Below are positions 8,418 to 17,584 of a DNA stretch of 64,000 nt, piece by piece. The notes below the pieces were generated by a model. It saw only the letters and a program-made list of their open reading frames with translations, did not search any database and had not been told where the DNA came from. The position numbers were made by a program, and so were the translations under genes. The stretch comes from Streptomyces sp. NBC_01465 (GTDB taxonomy: Bacteria; Actinomycetota; Actinomycetes; Streptomycetales; Streptomycetaceae): NCBI RefSeq assembly GCF_036227325.1, contig NZ_CP109467.1:6200001-6264000 (forward strand), written 5' to 3'. Position 1 is the stretch's first letter. Every line of letters begins with the position of its first letter.

Positions 8418-11400
8418 TCAGAGCTTCATGCGGTGCACGCCCCCCTGCACCGTGCCGACGTACAGCCAGCCACCCGCGGCGGCCAGGCTCGTGGCGTTGG
8501 TGTTCTGCAGGCCCGTGGACACGTTGTGCCAGGTCCGGCCGCCGTCGGTGGAGCGCAGCACGCCCCGGCCGCCGCGCGGCAGCGCCGTCTCCCACACGCT
8601 GGTGGTGGACGCGTACAGGGTGTTGCCCACCTGGAGCAGGTCGCTGACGCGCATCGGGAGGGATCCGGTGTCGCCCGTACGGAAGCTCTTGCCGCCGTCC
8701 GTCGAGACCTTGATCGTGTCGCCGCCGGTCAGCATGCGGGAGCCCGCGAACTCGATGGTGGTCACCAGACCGTCGGCGACCTTGGTGAGGTCGGCGCCGC
8801 CGTTGTCCGAGCGGTAGAGGCCGTCGGTCGTGCCGAGCCAGAGCCGGTTCGCGTTCTTCGGGTCGCCCGCGACGGCGGTGAAGTACGTGTCCTGGCGGAG
8901 GTTCTTCCAGTTCGCGCCGCCGTCCGTGGTGGAGAAGAGGCCGGTGCTCATGTTGTTGCCGTAGGCGACGTACACGCGGTTCGGATCGGCCGGGTGCACG
9001 GTCATCGCGAAGACCTGGCCGTCGCCCGCGCCCTTCTCCTCCCAGGTCGCCCCGGCGTCGCCGCTGCGCTCCACATGGAAGTCGCCGAACGGGCCGTAGC
9101 GCACCCGCCAGACGATCCGCGAGTCGCTGGGCGAGGCCTGCATCAGCGGGACCGTGTTGCCGATCGTGCCCTCGCCGCCGGTGTTGCCCCAGTCCGATCC
9201 GGAGACGGGGAGCTGGGCGCGGTGCGTGCCCACGTCACCGGCCGCGAGCAGTGAACTGCCGCTCACCGCAAGGGAGTTGACCGTGCCGCCCTGGACGCCG
9301 ATGCGCTGGTAGTCCGTACCGCTGCCGGACGTGCGGTAGATGCCCGCCGAGGACGCGGAGACGGTCAGCGAGCCGTCCTGCCAGCGGTCGAAGTCCAAGC
9401 CCACCGAAGAGTTGTTGACGCCCGGGATGGTGCTCCAGGTCCGGCCGTGGTCGCGGCCGATGCGGGTCTGGTCGCCGTAACTGGCGTACACATCGCCGCC
9501 GGTGACGCTCAGCCCCGAACCCCCGTACCCGAACTTGTCGAGCGTGGACCAGGTCGTGCCGCCGTCGTGCGAGCCGATGACGCCGGTGCCGATCTCGTAC
9601 GCCGCCACCACGTCGCGGTCCGCGGCGAGGGTGACGGTGATCTTGCCGTCCTTCGTCGCGTAGACCTGCTTCGCCTCGCCCAGCGTGCCCGAGGTGACCC
9701 CGTCGCGCTTCCAGATCGACTTGCCCGCGGACAGATAGAGGCTGTCGCCGCCGATGGCCATGTCGTAGATCTCGGACCCGGGCACGCCGGTGGTCTGTGC
9801 GGTCCAGTGGTCCCCGCCGTCCGTGCTCGTCACCAGTCCGGCCTCGGTGAGGGCGATGAGCGTGTGCCCCGTCGCGTCGGTGAGGAACTTGACGACCGGT
9901 GAGTCGGGGGTGTTCAGGGTCTCCCAGGTGCGCCCCGCGTCCTCGGTGCGCAGGATCGAGGACGTACGCGGGATGCCGCTCGCGCTGTTGGCCGCGAACC
10001 ACCAGCGGTCGGCGTTCTTCGGGTCGACGACCGTGAAGGGCTGGCCGATCACATCGGTCAGCGGGAGGCGGCCGTTCTGGCGCCAGGTGGCACCGTTGTC
10101 ATCGGTCGCCCAGGGGCCGATCTTGCCGTACTGGCTGAGGACCGCGTGCCCGGGGGCGCTCGGCGCGGTGTCGATCGCGCCGCTCGCCTCGTACGGGCCG
10201 ACGGGCTGCCAGCGGGAGTTGCGGCTGGCCACGGGGGTGACGTCGAAGCCGTCGCGGTTGGAGACGAGCGTCTTGCCGTCGGAGGTCTCGGCGCTCGCGG
10301 AGACCAGGTGGGCGCCGTCGCCCCGGCCGGTGATCTCGGCCTTGTAGACGTTGCCGCCGAGGAGCTTCGTGGCGACCGTGTACGACCTGCCGTGCGGCGG
10401 GGTCACGGTCAGGACCGGAGGCTTCGCGAGGGCGGCCGGGGTGAAGACGACCGCGGTGGACTTGCCGTCGCTCGGGTCGGGACCGGCCTGCACGAACAAC
10501 TGCCGTATGACCAGGAGGTACGGGACGCGCAGCGCGGCCCCGTTGTCCGGGTCGACGGTGACCGTGCCGGTGATCTCCTTCTCGCCCGACGGGCGGTCGG
10601 CTCGCACGGTCACCGTGGCGGTGGCGCTGCCGCCCGCCGGGATCCGCAGGGTGCGCGGGCTGACGGTGGCCTCGCCGCTGACCTTGAGGGAGACCGTACG
10701 GGTACGGGACCCGGAGTTGCGGACGGTGAGCTTCTTGCTGCCGCCCACGGTGCGGTGGGCCAGGTCGGCCAGTCCGTACGAGAGCGTCGAGGGGGTGGTG
10801 GTGATCCCGGTGTCGGCGGCGTCGGCGGCAGCGGACACGTCGAGGCGGCCGGAGCCGACCGTGGTGGTCCCGTAGTCGTCGACCTTCTTGGTGGAGCCCA
10901 CCAGTTCGGAGGTGACCTTCGCCGGGGTCTCGGCCGGGTGCAGCTGACGCAGCAGGGCTGCGGCGCCGGCGACCATCGGGGAGGCCATCGACGTACCCGA
11001 CATGCGGTAATAGCCGGGCGCGTAGAGGGACTTGGGGACCGTGGAACGGATGTCGTAGCCCGGTGCGACCAGCTCCGGCTTCAGGTTCCAGTTGAGGTCG
11101 GGGCCGCGCGAGGAGAACGAGGCGATCTTGTCGGTGACGTCCGTGCCGGTCAGGGTGATCTCGACCTTGCCCGCCGCGAGCTTGCGCCCGAGCTCGGCGA
11201 ACTGCGTCGAGTCCACGCCCAGCATCACCTCGGAGTCCATGCGCAGCGAGTCGCCGGACTCCTTCACGGTGGTCTGCGGGGCCAGCGGGACGGTGTTGTC
11301 GGACTGCGGTACGGAGAAGACCGGACCGCCGCCCCCGGACTGTCCGCCGAAGACGGCGACCGCGCCGCGGCGCTCCGCCTCGCGGGCGGTCTCGAGCTCC

Positions 11401-12626
11401 GAGGCGTACAGGTCCTGCGAGTTCTGGGCGACCAGCATGTTGATCAGGACGGCCTTGCCCTTGACGTCGCCCGCCCGCTCCCAGTCCTCCGGCGTGCCCT
11501 GGCCGACGTCCACGAGCTCGGTCGTCAGCGGCCTGGCCGGCGGGTTCGCGGAGATCATCCCGCGGTACGTCTGGATCTTCTCGCCGCCCTTGTAGGCGGC
11601 GCCCGGTATGCGCAGCCCGCTGACGGACGCGCCGACCGCGACGACGCCGTCGGCCGCGGCGGGGGTGCCGACCGTACCGCTGCCGGGGCCTTCGTTGCCC
11701 GCGGAGGCGACGACGACAACTCCCGCCTTGGTGGCGGCCGTTGCTGCCTGTCCGAGGGGGTCGCTGCCGTCGCCGTAACCGCCGAGGCTCATGTTGATGA
11801 CATCGGCGCGGTGCGGATTGGCCGGGTCGATCGCGGCCTCGATCCCCGCGATGATGTCGGAGGTGTTGCCCTCGCCGTTGGCGTTCATGACCTTGTACGC
11901 GAGGAGCTGGGCGCCCGGAGCGACACCGGTGACGCCGCCCTCTTCGGCGGCGCTGCCCGCGATGATCCCCGACACGTGGGTGCCGTGGCCGTTGTCGTCC
12001 ATCGGGTCGGCGTCGCCGTTGACGAAGTCGTACCCGCCGACGACCTTGTGGCCCTCGCCGAACGCGCCGCCCAGGTCGGGGTGGGTGTAATCGACGCCGC
12101 TGTCCAGGACGGCGACGGTGACGCCCTTGCCGTTGGCCTTCTGGCCCTTGGAGTCCTTGCGCTTCCAGACGTCGGGCGCGCCGACGAGCGGCACGGCGTC
12201 GTCGGTCTGCACCTTCATCTTCGTATCGGGGCTGACACTCGCGACGCCCGGCAGCCCGCGCAATCCGGCGACCTGCGAGGCCTTGACCGTCACCGCCACC
12301 GCGTTGAGCAGCAGCCCCAGCTTGCGCGGCTTGGCGGTGCGCACCCCGGCGTCCTTCGCCCGCTCCAGGAACGCCGACTGCTCCGCGGAAACGGCCTTGC
12401 GGTCCGCGGCCACCTCTCCCGCGTCAGCTGTCCGCAGGGCGCCGACTCCGGCAGCCGCGGCCGCGCCGTCGAGCGTCACGATCACCCGCTGCTCCGGGTC
12501 GGGCTGCGCGGCGGAGGAGGCGGACGGGGGAGCGGCGGCAAGGAGTCCGCCGAGCACGGACGCGGTGACCGATGCGGTCAGTGCGCGCCGTGTTCCGCGG
12601 CGGTGAGATCTTCGAGAGGTAGCCAT
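8418..12626 (-). CDS. Secreted S8 subtilisin-like protease with C-terminal Asp-box (BNR/VPS10-like) propeller
   Basis: 1402 residues. Order: twin-arginine-like/Sec signal (to ~residue 40, ending ASSAAQ), inhibitor I9-like propeptide (~45-140), S8 catalytic domain with Asp175 (VLDSG), His214 (NGHGTHVSG), oxyanion Asn311 and Ser546 (GTSMASPMVAG), and a protease-associated insert (~370-490). A Fn3-like/CARDB-like linker follows. The last ~550 residues hold about ten Asp-box repeats of the S-x-D-x-G-x-T-W type (for example TEDAGRTWETL, STDGGDHW, SHDGGTTWSTL, TTDGGANWKNL), predicting a beta-propeller. It should be an extracellular endopeptidase, the propeller perhaps binding polymer. I chose ATG 12626 because AGGA lies ~9 nt upstream and the signal peptide follows directly. 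It is divergent from the regulator at 12718. Confidence 0.9.
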   Translation of the reverse strand: MATSRRSHRRGTRRALTASVTASVLGGLLAAAPPSASSAAQPDPEQRVIVTLDGAAAAAGVGALRTADAGEVAADRKAVSAEQSAFLERAKDAGVRTAKPRKLGLLLNAVAVTVKASQVAGLRGLPGVASVSPDTKMKVQTDDAVPLVGAPDVWKRKDSKGQKANGKGVTVAVLDSGVDYTHPDLGGAFGEGHKVVGGYDFVNGDADPMDDNGHGTHVSGIIAGSAAEEGGVTGVAPGAQLLAYKVMNANGEGNTSDIIAGIEAAIDPANPHRADVINMSLGGYGDGSDPLGQAATAATKAGVVVVASAGNEGPGSGTVGTPAAADGVVAVGASVSGLRIPGAAYKGGEKIQTYRGMISANPPARPLTTELVDVGQGTPEDWERAGDVKGKAVLINMLVAQNSQDLYASELETAREAERRGAVAVFGGQSGGGGPVFSVPQSDNTVPLAPQTTVKESGDSLRMDSEVMLGVDSTQFAELGRKLAAGKVEITLTGTDVTDKIASFSSRGPDLNWNLKPELVAPGYDIRSTVPKSLYAPGYYRMSGTSMASPMVAGAAALLRQLHPAETPAKVTSELVGSTKKVDDYGTTTVGSGRLDVSAAADAADTGITTTPSTLSYGLADLAHRTVGGSKKLTVRNSGSRTRTVSLKVSGEATVSPRTLRIPAGGSATATVTVRADRPSGEKEITGTVTVDPDNGAALRVPYLLVIRQLFVQAGPDPSDGKSTAVVFTPAALAKPPVLTVTPPHGRSYTVATKLLGGNVYKAEITGRGDGAHLVSASAETSDGKTLVSNRDGFDVTPVASRNSRWQPVGPYEASGAIDTAPSAPGHAVLSQYGKIGPWATDDNGATWRQNGRLPLTDVIGQPFTVVDPKNADRWWFAANSASGIPRTSSILRTEDAGRTWETLNTPDSPVVKFLTDATGHTLIALTEAGLVTSTDGGDHWTAQTTGVPGSEIYDMAIGGDSLYLSAGKSIWKRDGVTSGTLGEAKQVYATKDGKITVTLAADRDVVAAYEIGTGVIGSHDGGTTWSTLDKFGYGGSGLSVTGGDVYASYGDQTRIGRDHGRTWSTIPGVNNSSVGLDFDRWQDGSLTVSASSAGIYRTSGSGTDYQRIGVQGGTVNSLAVSGSSLLAAGDVGTHRAQLPVSGSDWGNTGGEGTIGNTVPLMQASPSDSRIVWRVRYGPFGDFHVERSGDAGATWEEKGAGDGQVFAMTVHPADPNRVYVAYGNNMSTGLFSTTDGGANWKNLRQDTYFTAVAGDPKNANRLWLGTTDGLYRSDNGGADLTKVADGLVTTIEFAGSRMLTGGDTIKVSTDGGKSFRTGDTGSLPMRVSDLLQVGNTLYASTTSVWETALPRGGRGVLRSTDGGRTWHNVSTGLQNTNATSLAAAGGWLYVGTVQGGVHRMKL

Positions 12627-12717
12627 GACCCGAAGTCCTAATCGGCGGAGCATGTTCCGGACAACGATTTGGCCTGGCCCATTGCTGCCGCTGGCACCGA
12701 CCGGCCAAGATCCGACC
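12627..12717. promoter_or_regulatory. Divergent promoter region, protease / regulator
   Basis: The 91 bp between the two divergent starts must hold both promoters. I see no convincing -35/-10 pair; TTGGCCTGGCCC (12669-12680) is a short palindrome-like element. Its position makes it the obvious place for the neighbouring HTH protein to bind, but that is inference. Confidence 0.35.
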
Positions 12718-13677
12718 ATGTCCCAGCTCACCGCCGCAGGCATCGATCCGTTCGACGAGAGCGTGTACCGCGCGATCCTCGTCCGCCACACCGCAGCCCC
12801 CGCCGACCTCGCCGACGACCTCGGCTGCTCGCTGGAGCGCGCCGCCCGTGCCCTGGACAGGCTCAGGGAGAACGGCCTGGTGGGGAGGTTGTCGGGCGCC
12901 CGTCGCCGCTATGCGGCGATCGAGCCGGGCGCCGCCGTCGAGGCCCTCGTACGCTCCCGTACGGCCGAACTCGACTCGGTCCGATCGGCGGCGGACGAGC
13001 TGTCGCGGCTCTTCACCGCGGCCCACACGGGCGGCTCCGAACAGATCGAAGTCGTGCACGGCAGTGAGGCGTTGGGCCGTTGGTTCGTGACGCTGCAGCA
13101 GGAGGCGCGCGAGGAAGTCATCACCCTGGACCGGCCGCCGTACGCGCTCACGACCTCCAATCCGGTCGAGGCGACGGCCCTGTCCCGGGGGGTCCGCTAC
13201 CGGGTGGTGTACGCGCCCGAGGCCCTGGAGTGGCCGGGCGTTCTCGCCGACATCCAGGAGCTCGTCGCACACGGCGAGATGGCGCGCGTGCTCCCGGGGC
13301 TGCGGATCAAACTCGCCATCGCCGACCGCAGACTGGCCCTGATGCCGCTCTCCCTCGACTTCGGCGCGACCGACGAGGTGCGTGCCGCGGTCATCCGGCC
13401 CTCGGCGCTCCTCAACGGCCTCATCGACTACTGGGAGATGTGCTGGCGCGAGGCGACCCCGCTGGGCGCGCCCGCCGACGACCCGCTCGACGAGGACGAC
13501 CGCCAGATGCTCACTCTGCTGGTGAGCGGGCTCAAGGACGAGGCGATAGCCCGCCAGTTGGGCTGGTCGGTACGGACGATGCGCCGCAGGATCAGCCGTC
13601 TGACCGGTGAGCTGGGCGCCGCGAACCGTTTCCAGGCGGGCGTGATCGCGGCGCGTCGCGGCTGGGTCAGCGGGTGA
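12718..13677 (+). CDS. TrmB/LuxR-type helix-turn-helix transcriptional regulator
   Basis: 319 residues. The N-terminus (~1-75) is a winged-helix TrmB-like domain (YRAILVRHTAAPADLADDLG, then RAARALDRLRENGLVGR). A middle domain resembles the phosphatidyltransferase/PLD-like sensor of this class (residues ~110-230). The C-terminus is a LuxR-type HTH (LLVSGLKDEAIARQLGWSVR with RTMRRRISRL). Such proteins are common in Streptomyces next to secreted hydrolases. ATG 12718 starts the family-like MSQLTAAGIDPFDESVYRA; residues upstream in frame run into the divergent promoter. It overlaps the convergent ABC permease gene by 11 nt. Confidence 0.82.
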   Translation: MSQLTAAGIDPFDESVYRAILVRHTAAPADLADDLGCSLERAARALDRLRENGLVGRLSGARRRYAAIEPGAAVEALVRSRTAELDSVRSAADELSRLFTAAHTGGSEQIEVVHGSEALGRWFVTLQQEAREEVITLDRPPYALTTSNPVEATALSRGVRYRVVYAPEALEWPGVLADIQELVAHGEMARVLPGLRIKLAIADRRLALMPLSLDFGATDEVRAAVIRPSALLNGLIDYWEMCWREATPLGAPADDPLDEDDRQMLTLLVSGLKDEAIARQLGWSVRTMRRRISRLTGELGAANRFQAGVIAARRGWVSG

Positions 13678-14797
13678 GCGGAAGGGCGGCCAGTTCGGCG
13701 ACGGCCCAGGTCAGCGGCGCGAACACGGCGAGAAGTGCCGCGACGCGCAGCGCCGACGCCTTGCGGAGGAGCTGGGCGGGGGCGCCGAGGCGGACCAGCG
13801 CCGTGGTGGTGGCGGCGCGCGACTGCTTCGACTCCAGCGCCGCCGTGAGGAGGGTTGCCACCGCGCAGGTCATGACGACGGCGGCGCCCAGACCCGTGAG
13901 CGGTCCGAAGGAGTCGGGCCCCGGCGTGTAGACGCCGGCCGCCGCGATGACGCCGGAGGTCACCGCGCAGACCACCCCGAGGGGGCGGCCGATGCGTCCG
14001 GCCTCGGCCTGGAGCACCCGGCCGGCCAGCAGCCGTACCGCTCCCGGGTGCAGGGACTGCAGCACGCGCCCGGTCGTGTACGTCAGCCCGGGACCCGCCG
14101 TCGCCAGACCGATCGCCGTGAGCGTCCAGCCCGCGAGCACGCCCAGCGGGCTGCCGTCGAAGTGCCCGGGGAGCGGGAAGGGCGTGCCGGCGGCCCGGCT
14201 GGTGTACGACTCCGTCGCCAGTCCGGCCGCGATCAGTGCGATGCCCCAGGGGAGACCGGTGGGCGCGGTCAGCGGTGCGGGCGTCGTCTTGCGGGGGCGC
14301 ATCGTCCAGGCGCTGCCCGCCGCCGCGAGGACGGGGGTGAGCGCGAGCAGGGTGAGGGCGGCCGCGAGGGGCAACGGGGCCTGGGAGGACAGGAGTTGGG
14401 AGGCCGCTCCGTCGAAGGGCAGCCCGGTGATGTCGCCCCGCAGGTGGAGGAAGAAGAGCAGGCCCACCACGCTGCCGAGCGTGCAGGAGACCGCGGTGGA
14501 GACCGCCGCCAGCGCGGTCAGCGAGACCGGCCCGAGGCCGGCCGCGGTGAGGCCGGGGCTGGGGCGGGTGCTCGGGTCCGTACGGGCGACCGAGACCGCG
14601 AAGTACACCGTCGCGGCCAGGGGAATCAGCGACCACAGCAGCCGCAGCGTGGCGTGCGAGGCGTGGGCGGGGTGCGAGGAGGCGTAGGCGAGCGTGCCCA
14701 GGAGGAGGAATCCGACGCCCGCGGATGCGGCCGCCACCATCAGTCGGCGCAGCAGGACCAGGGGATGGGTGCCGCGGGCTAGACGGAGAGCGAGCAC
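13667..14797 (-). CDS. ABC-type exporter permease-like integral membrane protein
   Basis: 376 residues with about eight to ten hydrophobic segments and short loops; no soluble domain. GTG 14797 lies inside the 3' end of the upstream ATPase gene (19-nt overlap), so the pair is translationally coupled and should form one transporter. I do not recognise a family beyond an FtsX/MacB-like two-gene arrangement. The substrate is unknown. Confidence 0.65.
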   Translation of the reverse strand: MLALRLARGTHPLVLLRRLMVAAASAGVGFLLLGTLAYASSHPAHASHATLRLLWSLIPLAATVYFAVSVARTDPSTRPSPGLTAAGLGPVSLTALAAVSTAVSCTLGSVVGLLFFLHLRGDITGLPFDGAASQLLSSQAPLPLAAALTLLALTPVLAAAGSAWTMRPRKTTPAPLTAPTGLPWGIALIAAGLATESYTSRAAGTPFPLPGHFDGSPLGVLAGWTLTAIGLATAGPGLTYTTGRVLQSLHPGAVRLLAGRVLQAEAGRIGRPLGVVCAVTSGVIAAAGVYTPGPDSFGPLTGLGAAVVMTCAVATLLTAALESKQSRAATTTALVRLGAPAQLLRKASALRVAALLAVFAPLTWAVAELAALPLTR

Positions 14798-15507
14798 TCG
14801 GGACTGCCCTCCGTTTCCGCGAGCTGTACGGAGTTGACGCGGCGTCCGTCGAGGAGCGAGACGGTGCGGTCGGCGAGGGCGGCCACGTCCGGGTCGTGGG
14901 TGGCGAGCACGACGGTGATGCGGTGCGAGCGTGCGGCCGCGGTGAGCGTGCGCAGGATCTGGGCGCGGTCAGTGCGGTGCAGGGACGCGGTGGGCTCGTC
15001 CGCGAAGAGCACGGTCGGCGAGGTGATCAGCGCCCGGGCGATGGCGACGCGCTGGCGCTGCGACTGGAGGAGGCCGTGGGGGCGCTTGCGCGCGTACGTA
15101 CCGATGTCGAGGCGCTCCAGCCACTCCATCGCGGCCTGCTTGGCGGCGCGGTGGGCGGTGCCGTTGAGCAGCAGCGGGAGCGCCGTGTTCTCCCAGGCGT
15201 TGAGCTCGGGGACGAGGTGCGGCTCGGGGTCGATCCAGCCGAAGCGGTCGATGCGCAGACGCTCTCGGGCGAGGGGGTTCATCGTGTGGATGGGGGTGCT
15301 GTTGAACCACACCTCGCCCTGGGAGGGCGTGAGCTGTCCCGAGAGGCACTGCAGCAGAGTCGTTTTGCCGCTGCCGCGTGGGCCGGTCAGGGCGAGGATC
15401 TCGCCCTCGCGGACACCGAGCGAGACACCGGTGAGCGCGGGGGATCCGCTGTGGGAGTAGTGCACCGCGCGTGCCCAGAGCACATCGTTGTCCGGTGGGG
15501 CCACCAT
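14779..15507 (-). CDS. ABC transporter ATP-binding protein with degenerate signature motif
   Basis: 242 residues. Walker A GPRGSGKTT, Walker B VLFADEPTAS and H-loop THDPD are intact. The ABC signature, normally LSGGQ, reads LLQSQRQRVAIARAL, lacking the SGG. The MacB/LolD-like spacing suggests an exporter-type ATPase paired with the downstream membrane protein. I prefer ATG 15507 (GAGG 8 nt upstream) over GTG 15516, which lacks spacing for a ribosome site. Confidence 0.82.
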   Translation of the reverse strand: MVAPPDNDVLWARAVHYSHSGSPALTGVSLGVREGEILALTGPRGSGKTTLLQCLSGQLTPSQGEVWFNSTPIHTMNPLARERLRIDRFGWIDPEPHLVPELNAWENTALPLLLNGTAHRAAKQAAMEWLERLDIGTYARKRPHGLLQSQRQRVAIARALITSPTVLFADEPTASLHRTDRAQILRTLTAAARSHRITVVLATHDPDVAALADRTVSLLDGRRVNSVQLAETEGSPECSLSV

Positions 15508-15678
15508 GGTGAACACCTCGGTTCAGTTCAGATTTTCGGCCCCCCGTACGGGGGAACGAAAGCGGAGCCGATCGGTCACTGGGCACCGTAAGGACTGAGA
15601 CCTGGCCGGGCGGGGCAGCCGCGCGGTGCGGCAGCTCCTGTTCCCACCCGGATGGGTGTACGCGAGGGCCCGGAGGCC

Positions 15679-16101
15679 TCAGAGGTCGAAGACGGCCGGG
15701 TCGGCGGCGAGCTCGCGGAACTGCTGGCGCGGGTCGGTGACGAGCTTGCGGGCGCGGAGGTCCAACAGGCCGCCCACACCGGTCACTTCGGCGCACACCG
15801 TGCCGTCGGCCCTGCGGATCGTCTGCTCGATGCGGAAGGTCTTGCCCTCGCCCCACACGAAGCGGCAGTCGACCACGGTCTCGTCGCCGGCCCGCAGTTC
15901 GTGCAGATAGCGGACGGTGACTTCGAGGGCGACCGGGCCGACGCCCTTGTCGAGGAGGTCGGACTGGCGGATGCCGCCCTGCTGGAGGTAGGACCAGCGG
16001 GCGTGTTCCGCGTACTGGAGGTAGACCGCCTGGTTGAGGTGGCCCTGCGAGTCGGTCTCGTAACCGCGGACCGTGATGGGGAGCGAGAACGGGGCTGTCA
16101 T
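15679..16101 (-). CDS. Acyl-CoA thioesterase, hotdog (4HBT) family
   Basis: 140 residues, the normal size of a single hotdog domain. The motif YETDSQGHLNQAVYLQYAEH is the 4HBT active-site loop and helix (YbgC/FcbC type, Asp plus the GHxNxxxY pattern). It should hydrolyse an acyl-CoA in the cytosol; chain length cannot be read from sequence. It is a monocistronic minus-strand gene behind the strong terminator of the aminotransferase. Confidence 0.85.
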   Translation of the reverse strand: MTAPFSLPITVRGYETDSQGHLNQAVYLQYAEHARWSYLQQGGIRQSDLLDKGVGPVALEVTVRYLHELRAGDETVVDCRFVWGEGKTFRIEQTIRRADGTVCAEVTGVGGLLDLRARKLVTDPRQQFRELAADPAVFDL

Positions 16102-16172
16102 GGCGGAGCCTTTCGGAGGAAGTGGCTGAGCGCTTGCTCACCCCGTCCAACCAGCGCGGTGCGGACAGCATT

Positions 16173-16208
16173 CCGCCCCCGGTCACCAAGTGCGGTGACC
16201 GGGGGCGG
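16173..16208 (-). terminator. Hairpin terminator of the aminotransferase operon
   Basis: CCGCCCCCGGTCACC (16173-16187) and GGTGACCGGGGGCGG (16194-16208) form a perfect 15-bp stem with a 6-nt loop (AAGTGC). It lies 12 nt past the stop of the minus-strand aminotransferase gene. Confidence 0.88.
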
Positions 16209-16220
16209 GGTTCACACCTG

Positions 16221-17582
16221 TCAGATCTTGGCCCAGGCGTCGGTGAGGACGTGGCGCAGGACCGACTCGATCTCGTCGAACGTCGACTGGTCGGAGATCA
16301 GCGGCGGCGCGAGCTGGACGACCGGGTCGCCACGGTCGTCGGCGCGGCAGTACAGACCGTTCTCGTACAGGCCCTTGGAGACGGCGTTGTAGAGGATGCG
16401 CTCGGTCTCGTCCTCGTTGAAGGTCTCCTTGGTGACCTTGTCCTTGACGAGCTCGATGCCGTAGAAGAAGCCGTTGCCGCGGACGTCGCCGACGATCGGC
16501 AGGTCGTGCAGCTTCTGGAGGGTCTTGAGGAAGGCGCCCTCGTTGTCGAGCACGTGCTGGTTGAGGTTCTCGCGCTCGAAGATGTCGAGGTTGGCGAGGC
16601 CGACCGCCGCGGAGACCGGGTGGCCGCCGAAGGTGTAGCCGTGCAGGAAGGTGTTGCCGTCCCGGTAGAAGGGCTCGGCGAGCTTGTCGGAGATGATGCA
16701 GGCGCCGATCGGGGAGTAGCCCGAAGTCATGCCCTTGGCGCAGGTGATCATGTCCGGTACGTAGTCGAACTTGTCGCAGGCGAACATCGTGCCCAGGCGG
16801 CCGAAGGCGCAGATGACCTCGTCCGAGACGAGCAGCACGTCGTACTTGTCGCAGATCTCGCGCACCCGCTGGAAGTAGCCGGGCGGGGGCGGGAAGCAGC
16901 CGCCCGCGTTCTGGACCGGCTCCAGGAAGACCGCCGCGACCGTCTCGGCGCCCTCGAAGAGGATCTCCTGCTCGATCTGGTCGGCGGCCCAGCGGCCGAA
17001 GGCCTCCGGGTCGTCGCCGTGGATCGGGGCGCGGTAGATGTTGGTGTTCGGCACCTTGTGCGCGCCGGGGACCAGCGGCTCGAAGGGGGCCTTCAGGGCC
17101 GGGAGTCCGGTGATGGACAGGGCGCCCTGCGGGGTGCCGTGGTAGGCGACCGCACGCGAGATGACCTTGTACTTGGTGTGCTTGCCCTGCAGCTTGAAGT
17201 ACTGCTTCGCCAGCTTCCAGGCGGTCTCGACGGCCTCGCCGCCACCGGTGGTGAAGAAGACCTTGTTGAGGTCGCCCGGCGCGTGGTGGGCGAGACGCTC
17301 GGCGAGCTCGACGGCCTTCGGGTGGGCGTAGGACCACACCGGGAAGAAGGCCAGCTCCTGCGCCTGCTTGTACGCGGCCTCCGCCAGCTCGTGGCGGCCG
17401 TGGCCGGCGTTGACCACGAACAGGCCGGAGAGGCCGTCGAGGTACTTCTTGCCCTTGTCGTCGAAGATGTAGGTGCCCTCGCCACGCACGATGGTGGGAA
17501 CGGGCGCGTTCTCGTACGACGACATGTCCGTGAAGTGCATCCACAAGTGGTCGTACGCGGTCCGGCTCAGGTCCTTGCTCAT
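16221..17582 (-). CDS. Class III PLP aminotransferase, polyamine/omega-amino acid type
   Basis: 453 residues. Class III fold: N-terminal LWMHFTDMSSYENAPVPTIV, PLP-phosphate segment TTGGGEAVETAWKLAKQY, YHGTPQGALSITG, LVSDEVICAFGRLG, and the PLP lysine in ITCAKGMTSGYSP. It matches the omega-amino acid/putrescine-pyruvate group rather than GABA transaminases. It starts 2 nt after the stop of the AsnC regulator gene, so the two form one operon. Together with the divergent aldehyde dehydrogenase it fits oxidation of putrescine or gamma-glutamyl-putrescine to the amino acid. Substrate is inferred from context. Confidence 0.85.
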   Translation of the reverse strand: MSKDLSRTAYDHLWMHFTDMSSYENAPVPTIVRGEGTYIFDDKGKKYLDGLSGLFVVNAGHGRHELAEAAYKQAQELAFFPVWSYAHPKAVELAERLAHHAPGDLNKVFFTTGGGEAVETAWKLAKQYFKLQGKHTKYKVISRAVAYHGTPQGALSITGLPALKAPFEPLVPGAHKVPNTNIYRAPIHGDDPEAFGRWAADQIEQEILFEGAETVAAVFLEPVQNAGGCFPPPPGYFQRVREICDKYDVLLVSDEVICAFGRLGTMFACDKFDYVPDMITCAKGMTSGYSPIGACIISDKLAEPFYRDGNTFLHGYTFGGHPVSAAVGLANLDIFERENLNQHVLDNEGAFLKTLQKLHDLPIVGDVRGNGFFYGIELVKDKVTKETFNEDETERILYNAVSKGLYENGLYCRADDRGDPVVQLAPPLISDQSTFDEIESVLRHVLTDAWAKI

Positions 17583-17584
17583 GA

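Noticed and set aside
10146..12641. Long plus-strand open frame opposite the subtilisin gene
   Set aside because: Shadow of the protease gene; repetitive Gly/Arg/Val composition and no domain.
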